Below, one piece after another: positions 22,901 to 33,121 of a stretch of 64,000 nt of DNA (its first letter is position 1; each line of letters begins with the position of its first letter). Under the pieces are notes generated by a model. It saw only the letters and a program-made list of their open reading frames with translations, was not told the DNA's origin and searched no databases. The translations under genes and the position numbers were made by a program. Origin of the DNA: Whitmania pigra (lineage: Eukaryota; Annelida; Clitellata; Hirudinida; Haemopidae); assembly GCA_021613335.1 (NCBI GenBank), contig JAJTWR010000448.1, positions 684,501-748,500 of the forward strand, read 5' to 3'.

Positions 22901-23336
22901 ATGATTATGCCATTATTTATGATGATGAGGACATGACAGATTAGTGTTTATAGAAGCCATTTGATCATCCACACCATCATCACCACCGTCATCATCACCA
23001 TTACAGATTGCAGTCGTAGTCGACATCTCCATCATCATTTTAATCATCAAAGGAGTGATCAACAGACGGACTGATGATGACAACCTTGTAAACATGACGA
23101 GGAGAGGAGGCGAGTCATGCAACATGACGGCATAAGCAGTGATGGTTTGTAACGGCGGTGGTGATGATGATGATGACGATGATGAAGGTGATGATTATGA
23201 GTGGATCAATTCCAACTTGACATTACCCTGTTTTTATCTAAAGCACATCTTTCAGACTTAGTAAACAAAGGACAACGTCCATAATAACTATAATAACGCC
23301 ACTGAATTGTGTTATACCATATAATGAGGAATATTA

Positions 23337-23386
<50 letters not shown>

Positions 23387-23972
23387 TATTATTTTTATTA
23401 TTATTAAAGATAATTAATTTAATGACATAGTGGTCTTTATCGTGGTCAATGATGTGTTATTGATGAGGAATTGAACAAGTAAATAAAATAAAGCCAGTAT
23501 ATTTACATATCTGTGCAGCTCTTACGATTATTATGGTGCTGATAAAAATGCTGATGATGATAATTTAGACTGACTAATTGTGATTGACAATTTTGAACAA
23601 AGCTGATGATGACGACGATTGTAATCGATATTGATGATGATTATTATGACTATGTCCAAAGTGGATTTGACGTGCCATTGTTACCAGCTGAAAGCAGACG
23701 CCAAAGTTAATTGAGTGTAATTCAAAGAAGTTTTCCACAAAAGACAAGGAGAACGAATAATGTTAAGAGAATGTAATGTGCATTTATTAGAGCTAAGATG
23801 CACACAGATACAATTATTAAATCCGAAATAATTATCATCTAACTAATATGTTGTTGTGACATTGCCACGTCTTATCTAATAAACACGGAGGTTCATCTTG
23901 GGAGGCAACCAAACGAAGTCAGAGATCAGAATCGAAGAGCACCTGTGTTTTGAAAGCGATATTGTAATAATA

Positions 23973-24007
<35 letters not shown>

Positions 24008-26998
24008 TAATAATATAATAATATAATAATATAATATAATAATAATAATAAGAAGAATAATTATAATAACAATAATAATAACAAACTTGTTAGAAAAGTA
24101 GAGGGAATGTAGCGGGAGGTAATTTATGTATTCACAAGCATTGCTCTGGCAGAAGAATTTCTTATTCAAGGTATGACATAAGTAGGAAGCATGCTCAAGA
24201 ATAAACAAGACAGACAGTCCTCAAAGCATGCTAGCAAATAACAGAGTCGAATTATCATCGAAGGAAACAAAACTTTAGTGTCGCATGCTCCCAAAAAATG
24301 TCAAGTCGGTCATCCTTCTGTCGACGATGCATCACCACGAGGCTGAGGAGGATCCGAAACAAAAAAGTAGAGATTATCATTCATTGTAATAAGAACGGAG
24401 TAAGAGTAAATAACTCGGATGGTTTGGCCTGCATCTATTCTTGCAAATGAAAAATCAACAGGTGGCCAATGATCCTGTTCTTCAATATGCCACTGGTCAG
24501 TTACATTATTTGGATGTGCAATAACTCCCGATTGAAACAAGTCACGCAAATGATGTATCGACTCCTGTTTGTCGTAAGTCTCAGAGATTCTCTCTTCCAG
24601 CCATTGATTAGAAGACGTTTGGTCAACTCGGTCCGACTCAGATAACCGACCACCGTGGATGCAATTCAACTTCTCGAGCTAAACTCTGGAGAACTTGAGA
24701 CAATAAATGAAAGACCAGCTAAAGTACAGAAAACACAGGGACGTTGTCACATGTGCCCACACGAGTTTGAAGTGCTCTAGACCTGCTTGTCCATCACACA
24801 TTGTCAACACATGTGACATATAACTACAATTTAGAGATATCATTCACAGTAACATTAAACGATATTATAATTACACTGAATATCAAATGAGCAATGTAAT
24901 TAATTGTTGTTTGATAAAAAGTATTGTTTAAAAATGCTTTAATCAATTAATTATTCAACATGTTTTTTGACTTAAATCATTCACATGCATAAATTTAAAA
25001 TAAATAATGTTGATATTGTTCAAATTAACTTTGCAAAAAGTAGGAATCTGAAATTCCTATTAAATGCAAATGAATGCGGGTGCAATTTGAACCCCAAGAA
25101 CCGGGAACTTTCAACTTTTTAACATCAACAGGACGAGGATTAAATTTGGCATTTAAAACTGTGGCTTTGATGATCTTTGTTCATCTTTTTCGACTGAAAA
25201 CCTGGTACCCTTGCAAAATCGTTTTGAATTCGTGTTTTGGAAAAGAATGATAGGGCTGCCAATTTTCAATTTTTACAAAAGTTTTAATAATAGTTTTAAC
25301 TAATAGTTTTATAAAATTATTTTAACTAATAGTTTTAAAAAATTAACTTAACTAATAGGTTTATAAAATTATTAGTTAATAATTTATTAGTTTTATAAAA
25401 TTATTAGTTAATTTAAAAATTTAGGATTTTCATTTTTATCGCTTTCATTCATTTTCTGGGCAAAATTTCTTTCATCCAATTAACTTGATTCACACATCTA
25501 CACAAAGTCATTTTTATACATAATAAGATAAGATAAAAAATTAAAAACACTAATAGTAATAATAATGTGATTACAATAAAACTAATTGAAAATTATGAAG
25601 GAAACCATGTCGATAAAAATTTCAACATTTTATATTTTTTTAAACGTCAACTTTGCTGAAAGATGATAAATAATAAATAATAATTAAATAATAAATAGCA
25701 CTTCATTTAAAAAGTCATGAATTCATTTACAAGTGCAATGGGCAGCATTTCCCTCTTCTACCTTTTTAAGCAAGTATTTTTGACTGTTTGTTCGTTCGTT
25801 TGTTGTTGTTGTTGTTAATGATGTCGATTAGAATTGGAAATAAAAAATAAAATAAACAAATTTGTGAAACTCACCTGAAACATTGCAACTGTGCTGTCTG
25901 TTGGCAGCAACAAAACTAAATAAACAACTTTTAAAACTCAAGTGCAGACTTTATGCTGATGAAGTTGATGGCAAGAACCAGGATATGGGTTTGATGAATG
26001 ATTGGATAAATGGATGAATGAATGGATGGAATAAAGAATGAGTAGATTAATTAATTAATTAATTAATTAATGCATTGGTGCAGGGACCTAAAAAATGGTT
26101 TTGATGAATGCATTGAGAAGACCAAAGGTACTGGTTTGATGGATGAATTAATGCATTCAACAAATTGTCTGCTGATAGCACAATCTCTCAGCAACTTGCA
26201 AGTGCCAGACGAATCAATTCATCAGCGAATAATTAGTCGAACAATTGGCAGCTATTAATTGTGTAAAGCCCTGCATCTCTTCAAGAGAAGGCAGATTAAT
26301 TGCTTGCAGTCTGAATGGCTGCTACATTCACTATCATAATAATCATCTTCAGCACAATCATCATGGTCAATCATTACCTTCGGCATAATCATCATGATCG
26401 TCATGATCATCATCATCATCACAAGCCTCATCGTCATTATCGCCATCAACATCATCATCACCATCATCACAACTCTCATCATTAGATCCACTGTTGCCCA
26501 TAAACAAGACATTCACCATTACACAGGGAATATTGATTGAAAAATGGCAAAATAAATACAGAGCTCCAAATTGAACAAATTGTGGCAGTGATGATGATGA
26601 TGGTAGTGATGATGATGATGATGATGATTAAAAAAATATAAAATAATAATAATTTGATTGTTATTATAGAGCCGAGGGCTTAGTAATCTTTACACTAGCA
26701 AATTCCTTGGTACGGAGGCCTAACTGATGTTGATGATAACAATCTTTCTGACCATATTTAGATTTCACACAATCACACAGCTCTCTACAACACAACTCTT
26801 ACAACTCATCAGGTCAGTTGTCATCATCATCATTACCATGATCACCCCATCATCATTATAATCATCATCATCATCACATTGTGGTGATTGTTCCAGTTAC
26901 AACCATCATCTTCTTCATCCTCCACAAGACGGTGATGACTAAATTCATAACAACCACCTTCATCATCTTCAACATCATCGTCATCGTCATCGTCATCG

Positions 26999-27032
<34 letters not shown>

Positions 27033-28299
27033 CCTACTGACCAGTTGTTCGTTGAAGTTGGCCTCGTGTTGTTCGAACTGGTCGTCCTTCGTCCTGTCCG
27101 CCTTGCCGAGGTTTTGAAGGACCTGAGATGAGATGAAGCGGATAAACGACGTTTTGCTGATCACGAGGACAAAACGATGTTTTTTCTTTTATAATAACCA
27201 AAATAGTAATAAAAAATCTGAAGACAGCTATGACGGGCATGGTTATAAAGTCGCTTGTCATTCCGAAGATCTGCCGGTAATTACAACTAATTAGAAAACT
27301 AATTCAACAAGTAAGTTATCAATTCCCCCAAAATTCCAAAAATGGCACATACAAACCAGATGTTTTTCAGGGATTTAAAAACTTTTTTTTTTTGGTTATT
27401 TGGATTTTCAAAGACCTTTTTTAAAGCTTTCAAAGATTATTTTTCTTATGTTATGCTGATAATATTTGTTAATTAATGACATATTGGTAATTAAAATCTT
27501 AACAAAATAAATCTATCCATTAATCCATTAATGTTTAGTTTGTTTAACAATTTGGGGGTTTAGAATCCCTAAATCCCCCTGGGTGTGCCACTGCCTACAC
27601 CAAGCTCCAAACAAAATCTCCAGGATAATAAAAAGTAAAATAATTACTAAGAATGTTTTGAAGCCACTTCTCAATACTTTTGCAAACTTTCATTTTTTAC
27701 TTTTAAAAGCAAATTGTTGATTTAATTGCATTTAAAGTCAGATGAGTAAAATTTAATTCTTGAAAAATGAAAGTAAGCGAGAGTCGTTTTTAAAATGCAT
27801 AGTTCTTATATAAAAAAAAAAGTTATTTTTAGTTCTTACAGACTTAAAATAACTTGTTCTTAAAACCTAACTCAAGTAATTACCAAAAGGTTTTCATGGT
27901 CAAAATATTATAATTTAATTATGTTTTTATTAATGAACCAGCTCTCAAAAATTTGAAATGACAGTCAACAATATAAAAAATAACAACAAATAGTAATAAA
28001 GTCATTTCAAATTATGAAGTAATGTTTTTTTCTCTGAACAAGTTTTTTAACAATAAAAATAAATAAAAATAGTTTTAACTTAAAACTTAAAAGAGGAGAA
28101 GGTTGAACATTTACCAAAACAGAATGAAAATACTTACTGTAAACCATTTATTCACAATAACTAATTAATCAACCATTATCAGTTTGAAAAAATTCACTTC
28201 TCAGAGAGTACTTTATTGAACGTTCCTAACCTTCTCTTTCGTCCTTGTTACAGTTTTTTGAAAAACTTTGCCAATATTCCTGGCTCCACCTTCAGCCAT
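16921..28299 (-). CDS. AMPH: Amphiphysin / BIN1 orthologue (14 exons)
   Basis: N-BAR and SH3 protein that bends membranes in endocytosis and T-tubule formation. Coding exons in order: 28231-28299, 27042-27122, 22538-22592, 21611-21705, 21229-21333, 20581-20688, 20331-20416, 19677-19752, 19362-19459, 19019-19113, 18271-18425, 17529-17939, 17173-17274, 16921-17004; all phases fit, giving 539 aa. The N-terminal amphipathic helix (MAEGGARNIGKVFQKTV) precedes the BAR signature VLQNLGKADRTKDDQFEQ, then KEVYSADW, RKRKLTDYDSARH and EIDFHKNSIM. The vertebrate BIN1 exon 7 segment is absent. A Pro/Ser/Glu-rich linker (exons 11-12) leads to the SH3 domain (about 479-539: ATHNYVGEDTDELTF, DEGWLMGV, GVFPENF). 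The end of exon 5 is the weak point: the nearer GTATAAG donor breaks the frame, so I use GTAATT at 21223-21228. Intron 2 is 4.4 kb. Confidence 0.93.
17061..17120. repeat. (AAT)n microsatellite, amphiphysin intron 13
   Basis: About 18 AAT-type units with AGT and AT interruptions, between the two SH3 exons. Confidence 0.95.
17297..17420. repeat. (ATT)n microsatellite, amphiphysin intron 12
   Basis: ATT/TTA tract over 100 bp with ATC interruptions, just upstream (in gene sense) of the first SH3 exon. Confidence 0.95.
17979..18033. repeat. (ATC)n microsatellite, amphiphysin intron 11
   Basis: About 18 ATC-type units with CGT interruptions. A looser ATC-rich stretch follows at 18185-18242. Confidence 0.93.
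18590..18990. repeat. 32-bp minisatellite, amphiphysin intron 10
   Basis: About 12.5 tandem copies of a 32-bp unit (parts: GTTTAAATACAAACCAAC, then (G/A)TTAGTAATAATTC). Units differ at one recurring site, CG or CA, and two late units have AACAATTC. One diverged unit precedes the array. It is a true tandem repeat, with no spacers. Confidence 0.95.
19930..20031. repeat. (AAT)n tract, amphiphysin intron 7
   Basis: Interrupted AAT/ATAAT repeats over about 100 bp between exons 7 and 8. Confidence 0.93.
20138..20215 (+). other. tRNA-like sequence (tRNA pseudogene or SINE head)
   Basis: TTGGCAGAATGG resembles the A box and GTGTTCGAAACCC the B box of an RNA polymerase III promoter, about 25 bp apart as in a tRNA. 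GTCATAA between them resembles an anticodon loop with CAT (Met). The acceptor ends do not pair well, so a functional tRNA is unlikely. A tRNA-derived SINE head or tRNA pseudogene fits better. Confidence 0.4.
20440..20570. repeat. ATC-rich tandem repeat, amphiphysin intron 6
   Basis: ATC tracts alternate with CTCAACAATATC(ATC)n modules of about 24-27 bp, in four to five copies, in the intron between exons 6 and 7. Confidence 0.9.
20950..21240. repeat. Minisatellite abutting amphiphysin exon 5
   Basis: Irregular copies of AATTATAATTACAAAACC followed by TGC(T)TTAT or CAT, about ten copies. The array runs into the 3' end (gene sense) of exon 5, and on the minus strand each unit reads GGTTTT|GTAATT, so every unit offers a GT. 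The donor inferred for exon 5 lies in the outermost unit. Confidence 0.85.
21480..21600. repeat. (ATTC)n-rich tandem repeat, amphiphysin intron 4
   Basis: Two ~45-bp modules, each a run of CATT units followed by TATCCACTTGTTTACT, directly beside exon 4. A related GAAT tract lies on the other side of the exon (21735-21830). Confidence 0.85.
23337..23406. repeat. (TTA)n microsatellite, amphiphysin intron 2
   Basis: About 20 TTA/ATT units with a few ATC interruptions. Confidence 0.95.
23963..24087. repeat. (AAT)n/(AATAT)n tract, amphiphysin intron 2
   Basis: AAT units interspersed with ATAAT steps over about 120 bp. Confidence 0.93.
24310..24669 (-). CDS. Open frame of unknown function inside amphiphysin intron 2
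   Basis: 119 codons of normal amino-acid composition in a non-repetitive island of the 4.4-kb intron, on the same strand as amphiphysin. Readable segments: YDKQESIHHLRDLFQSGV, WHIEEQDHWPPVDFSFARI, IRVIYSYSVLITMNDN. It ends with a stop at 24310. I recognise no family and see no splice sites that join it to amphiphysin in frame. It may be a retrocopy fragment, an exon of a nested gene, or an alternative amphiphysin exon. Confidence 0.3.
   Translation of the reverse strand: MNCIHGGRLSESDRVDQTSSNQWLEERISETYDKQESIHHLRDLFQSGVIAHPNNVTDQWHIEEQDHWPPVDFSFARIDAGQTIRVIYSYSVLITMNDNLYFFVSDPPQPRGDASSTEG
26330..26480. repeat. ATC-rich repeat, amphiphysin intron 2
   Basis: ATC units mixed with (C)AGCACAATC and GTC interruptions over 150 bp. 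Confidence 0.88.
26815..27030. repeat. ATC-rich repeat adjoining amphiphysin exon 2
   Basis: ATC/GTC repeats, with a clean run of (ATC)n and (GTC)n at 26970-27030, only 11 bp from the exon 2 donor at 27041. Confidence 0.9.
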
Positions 28300-29059
28300 G
28301 TTTTCTCAATTAAATCGGTCCTTCAATTCACTAAAGTATGATTCAAAACATAAGACGGACTCCTTCCTTCTGCCAAAGAACTTCTACTGGTACCAAGTCG
28401 TCAGCTATCGGCGCAACGCAGACCTACTACACTGTTAGCAAAATAAACACAGGCCGCAAACTGTTGGCCCACTTATAAGCGCATTCAGATGCAATTTTAG
28501 ATTAAAAAAAAAAACAGCCATCAAACAGTAATTTGATGTTGATTTTTTTTGACATTACATAACGCTTGTGCCATCGACATGAAAAATGCAGAAAATTCCA
28601 CTAATCGTTTGATTTAGAGATTCCAAAGTTATGGCCAAGTCACGGGGGTTTACACAGCCACCACATATTAATCTATTAACAGCTAAAAGCAAACTTTCTT
28701 GCTTTAAGAGAATATATGTAGAATGTAACTAATAAGTAATTAATAATCTGGGTCAAAATGTTCAATGCCAGAATAATCTGGGAAACCAGTTCACGAAATC
28801 CACATTTGTGCTCCAAAACATATATTATCTCAGTTTACCTAGAAACCTAAATCACGGTATCTGATAACTTATTTTCAAATTTCTAGAAAGTTCTAAGTTT
28901 AGTAATAACGTGGCACAAAACAAATGATAACAAAGTTTTCAGTTCTGATCAGCTTTTAAAGTTTACGCTTAAATATTTTAGTAGGATGAATAATAGCAAA
29001 TTAAAAAAATTAAAATCGAAAAGGAGCAATTTTATAAGCTCTTCTTTCGCATTCCTGCT
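28300..29059. other. Amphiphysin upstream flank
   Basis: Presumed 5' UTR and promoter of amphiphysin. It contains no TATA box that I can assign with confidence, no other gene and no clear repeat. Confidence 0.35.
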
Positions 29060-29400
29060 CGTCATGGGTGTGCATTTATGGATAAAGCCATTCATTTGGA
29101 CAGTCTGAATTTCGGGCGCTTTAGCCGCCTTAAACACACTCTCGTGTTTAAGCGAGTTCATTTACAACAAGGACAAGAACAACGAAAATCGGAATGCGCC
29201 CATGATGAAAAGACAAAGCAAAGACAAATTAAAGTGCTATGTATGTACATAAATGACACACATCACACATTTCCATTCCATGTATTTACTATTCATGATC
29301 GGCCTCATGGAGCCCTTTTTCGAGATATTCCCTTCGATAGTCATGGATCCATCGTCTGTCGGAGGGGTTGTTTCCCTGTGACATGATGAACAACTTGGAA
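29060..29400 (-). pseudogene. Degraded TFIIF beta (RAP30) copy with an insertion
   Basis: Minus-strand fragments match the middle of the RAP30-like gene at 3277-4005: DGSMTIEGNISKKGSMRPIM and NSKYMEWKC, then after about 130 bp of unrelated sequence ESVFKAAKAPEIQTVQM and GFIHKCTP. The two parts align to positions 3612-3745 and 3540-3611 of the intact copy. The C-terminal winged helix and N-terminus are missing. The interruption falls exactly inside the MEWK-(G)VFKAA stretch, so it is an insertion and not simple divergence. Confidence 0.85.
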
Positions 29401-30108
29401 GCGAATTCGCGCATAATCGCTTCATTCCGTTATAATTATATTTTCCATTAATAAATTAACAAATAACTGCTTATTTATAATCCTGTATACCGAAAAGCGA
29501 AATCGAAAGATCTGTATTAATTAGGCTAATTTAAACCATTTTATAATCCATATTGACCGTGTTAATATCACTATTGAATTTTGTTATTATTAAATGTTAT
29601 TGATAATTTATTGTTGAAATCAAAGAAAAATAATACAGACCAAACTGGCATTAGGTTTAGCAAGCGGTTAGGTTTGCCTAATACATTACACATATACCAA
29701 TGACGTTGATGTTATTTGGCTACTTATAAGTATTTGTTTATTAACGTGAACAGATTGGTGTTCCCGCAACGGGATTCGAATCGTGAGAGGCCAAGTCTTA
29801 ATCATATTTGGATACTAATGCTTGGAGTGGTTAATTAATAAGCGAAGTTTAAACAAAAATATAGATTTGATTACGAGGCAAAATTTTAGTTCATCGTCTC
29901 AATAAATTACACTTAATTCCGAATGCAGAAATATAATTAATTCCATAATAAGCATTACATGGAGAACTTTAAAATTGCTGGCAAAATATACATTGCGTTT
30001 CATCAACGCAATCTGGACTTTTAATTTAATTGGCGAAAGTTATTTATTATAAAAATTAAGGTCAATTTTATCAATTCTATGTTTGGTTTTTTCATATAAA
30101 TTTAGATT
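29401..30108. other. Intergenic, no gene recognised
   Basis: AT-rich. The phrase CAACGGGATTCGAATC at about 29768 resembles a pol III B box and recurs on the other strand near 30965. No tRNA fold could be built around either. Confidence 0.3.
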
Positions 30109-30159
30109 TTATTTATTTATTTGATTAAAGTCCGTCGCATAGCTAGGATAATTTGGACA
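30109..30159 (-). mobile_element. Ultra-short non-LTR retrotransposon 3' end, copy 1
   Basis: 51-bp insert on the minus strand with an (AAAT)n tail, flanked by an 11-bp target duplication AAATTTAGATT (30098-30108 and 30160-30170). Its sequence, GTCCAAATTATCC...CGGACTTTAATCAAATAAAT, is shared with inserts at 33689 and 35399. Confidence 0.75.
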
Positions 30160-30365
30160 AAATTTAGATTCATGTACAGAAAAGCATATAGCCTCCAACA
30201 ATGGGATGCAAACTTAAAAGGATTTCTTGATATGTTTTTAACATATTCGAATATATTCTTAAATTCAAAAGTTAAATATTTTAAAGAAAAAACATACTAG
30301 AGGGTGTTATCTCTCCTATAAAATTTAGCTTAAAACTTTCATGGGCATGTCAATAGTTATGCAAA

Positions 30366-30383
30366 AACACCATTGTTAGCGTT
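30366..30383 (+). promoter_or_regulatory. PSE-like box of U1 gene A
   Basis: AACACCATTGTTAGCGTT, beginning 57 bp before the U1 start. The AACACC core sits at -57 or -58 in all seven U1 genes, the position of the proximal sequence element in snRNA genes. Confidence 0.65.
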
Positions 30384-30422
30384 CATCATTGGACATAAAA
30401 GAACTAGGGTTCAATTAGGGTC

Positions 30423-30586
30423 AAACTTACCTGGCGTAGGTGGTAGCCGCGATCAAGGAGGCGGCTCGCCCAGGAGGAGGCTGATCCATTGCACCTCGGG
30501 TCGGCTGATGCCTGCGATTACCCCAAATGTGGGTAACTCGGGCGCACAATTTCTGAGTTTTGGGATTTGCGTGCGCGCATTTCCCG
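30423..30586 (+). ncRNA. RNU1: U1 snRNA gene A (possibly degenerate)
   Basis: 164 nt aligned over its whole length to metazoan U1. The 5' end has the canonical splice-site-pairing ACTTACCTG, the stem II loop has CATTGCAC (U1A site), and stem III with CCCCAAATGTGGG is intact. The Sm site is altered to ATTTCTG where the other copies have ATTTTTG. Stem IV has a TGCG loop. A 3'-box-like GTTTAACGAAGA follows the 3' end. The changed Sm site makes a stable snRNP doubtful. Confidence 0.9.
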
Positions 30587-31284
30587 ATGGTTTAACGAAG
30601 ATTAATATTTAATTTAGTATTTATGGTTTAACGTGGTTGTGCAGAATTTACTTTGATATATCTATAAATCAATACCTAATCATTTTTTTTGATGTAATAT
30701 GAATAATGACCTGGCAATATTCAAGACGAGAGCCACAACATGTTCACTCATCACAGAGAACATAATCCGAGTCAGCTAAACTTTCTCTTGGGTCTGTTTT
30801 TTTTTTAATTTAATAAAAATATTTGTAATTTAACATTTTATTATTAATAGTAAATATAGATATATGACTTTTACTTATTATGTCGCTCCAGCATGGGTCT
30901 AATTGTGTCCGGATTGTTTTAATCACTAGTTAAATCCAAGTTTATCAATAGATTACGATGGCGACAAGGATTCGAATCCCGTTGCTAATCGTTTGTAACG
31001 GACATATAATACATGTAATACATAACAGCATTTATAATTAAAATAAGTAGTTTGCATTAACAATGTTCGTCTTTGAATGTTTAGATTCTCAGAATACTGC
31101 ATTCTTCCAGTGATGGCAACATTCTTAGTGCGTCCTGTTCGCAACGCAAACGCTGGAAAATTCTTTGGTAAAAAAATCAACATAAATTGGTTAAAAATCT
31201 GCTGAGATTCAATGGCAATCTATTTAAAAACCTAAAGAATACAAAAGGATTTTGTATTTTCATAGATATGATAAAAACACACCG

Positions 31285-31302
31285 AACACCTCTGCCAGTG
31301 TA
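31285..31302 (+). promoter_or_regulatory. PSE-like box of U1 gene B
   Basis: AACACCTCTGCCAGTGTA starting 58 bp before the U1 start. Same AACACC core as the other copies. Confidence 0.65.
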
Positions 31303-31342
31303 GATCAGCCCAGACAAAAGCTGTGGATACGCATGTGGCGGC

Positions 31343-31507
31343 ATACTAACCTGGCGCAGGTGATAGCCGTGATCACCAAGGCGGCTCGCCCAGGGGGAGA
31401 TTGACCTATTGCACTTGGGGTCGGTTGAACCCTGCGATTACCCCAAATGTGGGTAACTCGGGCGCATGATTTTTGAGTGTTGGGAGTTGCGTCCGCGCAT
31501 TTCCCTG
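31343..31507 (+). ncRNA. RNU1 variant: U1 snRNA variant gene B (A6 5' end)
   Basis: 165-nt U1. The 5' end reads ATACTAACCTGG: position 6, normally U (pseudouridine), is A. The rest of the RNA departs from the canonical copies but keeps every helix: stem I AGCCGT/GCGGCT, stem II with pairings remade by several changes (ATTGACCT against GGGTCGGT), the U1A loop ATTGCAC, stem III identical, Sm site ATTTTTG, stem IV capped by TCCG. The PSE-like box at -58 and TTTAAA-type 3' flank are present. It is predicted to be a functional U1 that pairs best with donors CAG|GTTAGT. Confidence 0.93.
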
Positions 31508-31810
31508 TGTCTTTAAAATAAATGTAACTGGTATTTGGATGGGTAGATCTAATGTGCACATACCGTTTTAAAGTATCGATGCTAAATTGTTATTCGTAAT
31601 ATATTCGCAGTTACTTCAAAATACTGACTCACTTATGAGCGATGCCTAAACAAATTAGCTTCATTACACTACATTCATTTCACATTGAATTGTAGAGTTT
31701 GAAAAAAAAAACGAATTATAACTGTAAATATTTTTTAGAAGAGCCAAATTTTTTCGTTTAGGCGATGTGCAGTTACTAATGCGGTTAAAATTCTCACTCA
31801 AATCATGAGA

Positions 31811-31828
31811 AACACCTTCGTTAGGATC
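31811..31828 (+). promoter_or_regulatory. PSE-like box of U1 gene C
   Basis: AACACCTTCGTTAGGATC starting 57 bp before the U1 start. Confidence 0.65.
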
Positions 31829-31867
31829 AGCCACGGCATACAAAACCTCTGTGATTCTGTATCGGTC

Positions 31868-32032
31868 AAACTTACCTGGCGTAGGTGGTAGCCGCGATCA
31901 AGAAGGCGGCTCACCCAGGCGGAGGCTGATCCATTGCACCTCGGATTAGCTGAAACCTGCGATTACCCCAAATGTGGGTAACTCGGGCGCATGATTTTTG
32001 AGTGTTGGGAGTTGCGTTCGCGCATTTCCCTG
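31868..32032 (+). ncRNA. RNU1: U1 snRNA gene C (canonical 5' end)
   Basis: 165-nt U1 with 5' AAACTTACCTGG, stem I loop GATCAAGAAGG, U1A loop ATTGCACC, Sm site ATTTTTG and a TTCG-capped stem IV. All helices pair. It is the first of three array units spaced 545 bp apart. Confidence 0.95.
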
Positions 32033-32355
32033 TGTCTTTAAATTAAATGTAATTGATATTTTTATGGTTGGATCTAATGTGCACATACCGTTTTGAAATG
32101 AAATGATAAATTGTTATTCGTAATATTTCCACAGTTATTTCAAATTACTGACTCATTTATGACCGATGCCTAATTAGGTTCATTACACTACATTCATTTC
32201 ACATTGAATCATAGAGGAGTTTAAAAAAAAAACGAATTATAAATTGTAACTGTAAATATTTGTTAAAAATTTTTTAGAAGAGCCAAATTATTTTGTTTAG
32301 GAAATTAATATGCGGTTACTAATGACTGGTTAAAATTCTCACACAAATCATGAGA

Positions 32356-32373
32356 AACACCTTCGCTAGGATC
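32356..32373 (+). promoter_or_regulatory. PSE-like box of U1 gene D
   Basis: AACACCTTCGCTAGGATC starting 57 bp before the U1 start. Confidence 0.65.
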
Positions 32374-32412
32374 CGCCACGGCATGCAAATGCTTTTTGAT
32401 TCTGCATCGGTC

Positions 32413-32577
32413 AAACTTACCTGGCGTAGGTGGTAGCCGCGATCAAGAAGGCGGCTCGCCCAGGCGGAGGCTGATCCATTGCACCTCGGATTAGCTGAAA
32501 CCTGCGATTACCCCAAATGTGGGTAACTCGGGCGCATGATTTTTGAGTGTCGGGAGTTGCGTTCGCGCATTTCCCTG
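32413..32577 (+). ncRNA. RNU1: U1 snRNA gene D (canonical 5' end)
   Basis: 165-nt U1 almost identical to gene C, with one visible change (TGTCGGGAG for TGTTGGGAG at the base of stem IV). Its 380-bp downstream flank reads the same as that of gene C, so units C to E arose by very recent tandem duplication. Confidence 0.95.
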
Positions 32578-32900
32578 TGTCTTTAAATTAAATGTAATTG
32601 ATATTTTTATGGTTGGATCTAATGTGCACATACCGTTTTGAAATGAAATGATAAATTGTTATTCGTAATATTTCCACAGTTATTTCAAATTACTGACTCA
32701 TTTATGACCGATGCCTAATTAGGTTCATTACACTACATTCATTTCACATTGAATCATAGAGGAGTTTAAAAAAAAAACGAATTATAAATTGTAACTGTAA
32801 ATATTTGTTAAAAATTTTTTAGAAGAGCCAAATTATTTTGTTTAGGAAATTAATATGCGGTTACTAATGACTGGTTAAAATTCTCACACAAATCATGAGA

Positions 32901-32918
32901 AACACCTTCGCTAGGATC
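32901..32918 (+). promoter_or_regulatory. PSE-like box of U1 gene E
   Basis: AACACCTTCGCTAGGATC starting 57 bp before the U1 start. Confidence 0.65.
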
Positions 32919-32957
32919 CGCCACGGCATGCAAATGCTTTTTGATTCTGCATCGGTC

Positions 32958-33121
32958 AAACTTACCTGGCGTAGGTGGTAGCCGCGATCAAGAAGGCGGC
33001 TCGCCCAGGCGGAGGCTGATCCATTGCACTTCGGATTAGCTGAAACCTGCGATTACCCCAAATGTGGGTAACTCGGGCGCATGATTTTTGAGTGTCGGGA
33101 GTTGCGTTCGCGCTTTTCCTG
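32958..33121 (+). ncRNA. RNU1: U1 snRNA gene E (canonical 5' end)
   Basis: 164-nt U1 like gene D until the last stem, where the 3' end reads CGCTTTTCCTG instead of CGCATTTCCCTG. The 3' flank differs completely from that of C and D, so the array unit breaks exactly at the end of the RNA. Confidence 0.94.

Noticed and set aside
29768..30980. GATTCGAATC phrases as tRNA genes
   Set aside because: Only the T-arm-like part is present at either site. No A box or acceptor stem can be paired.
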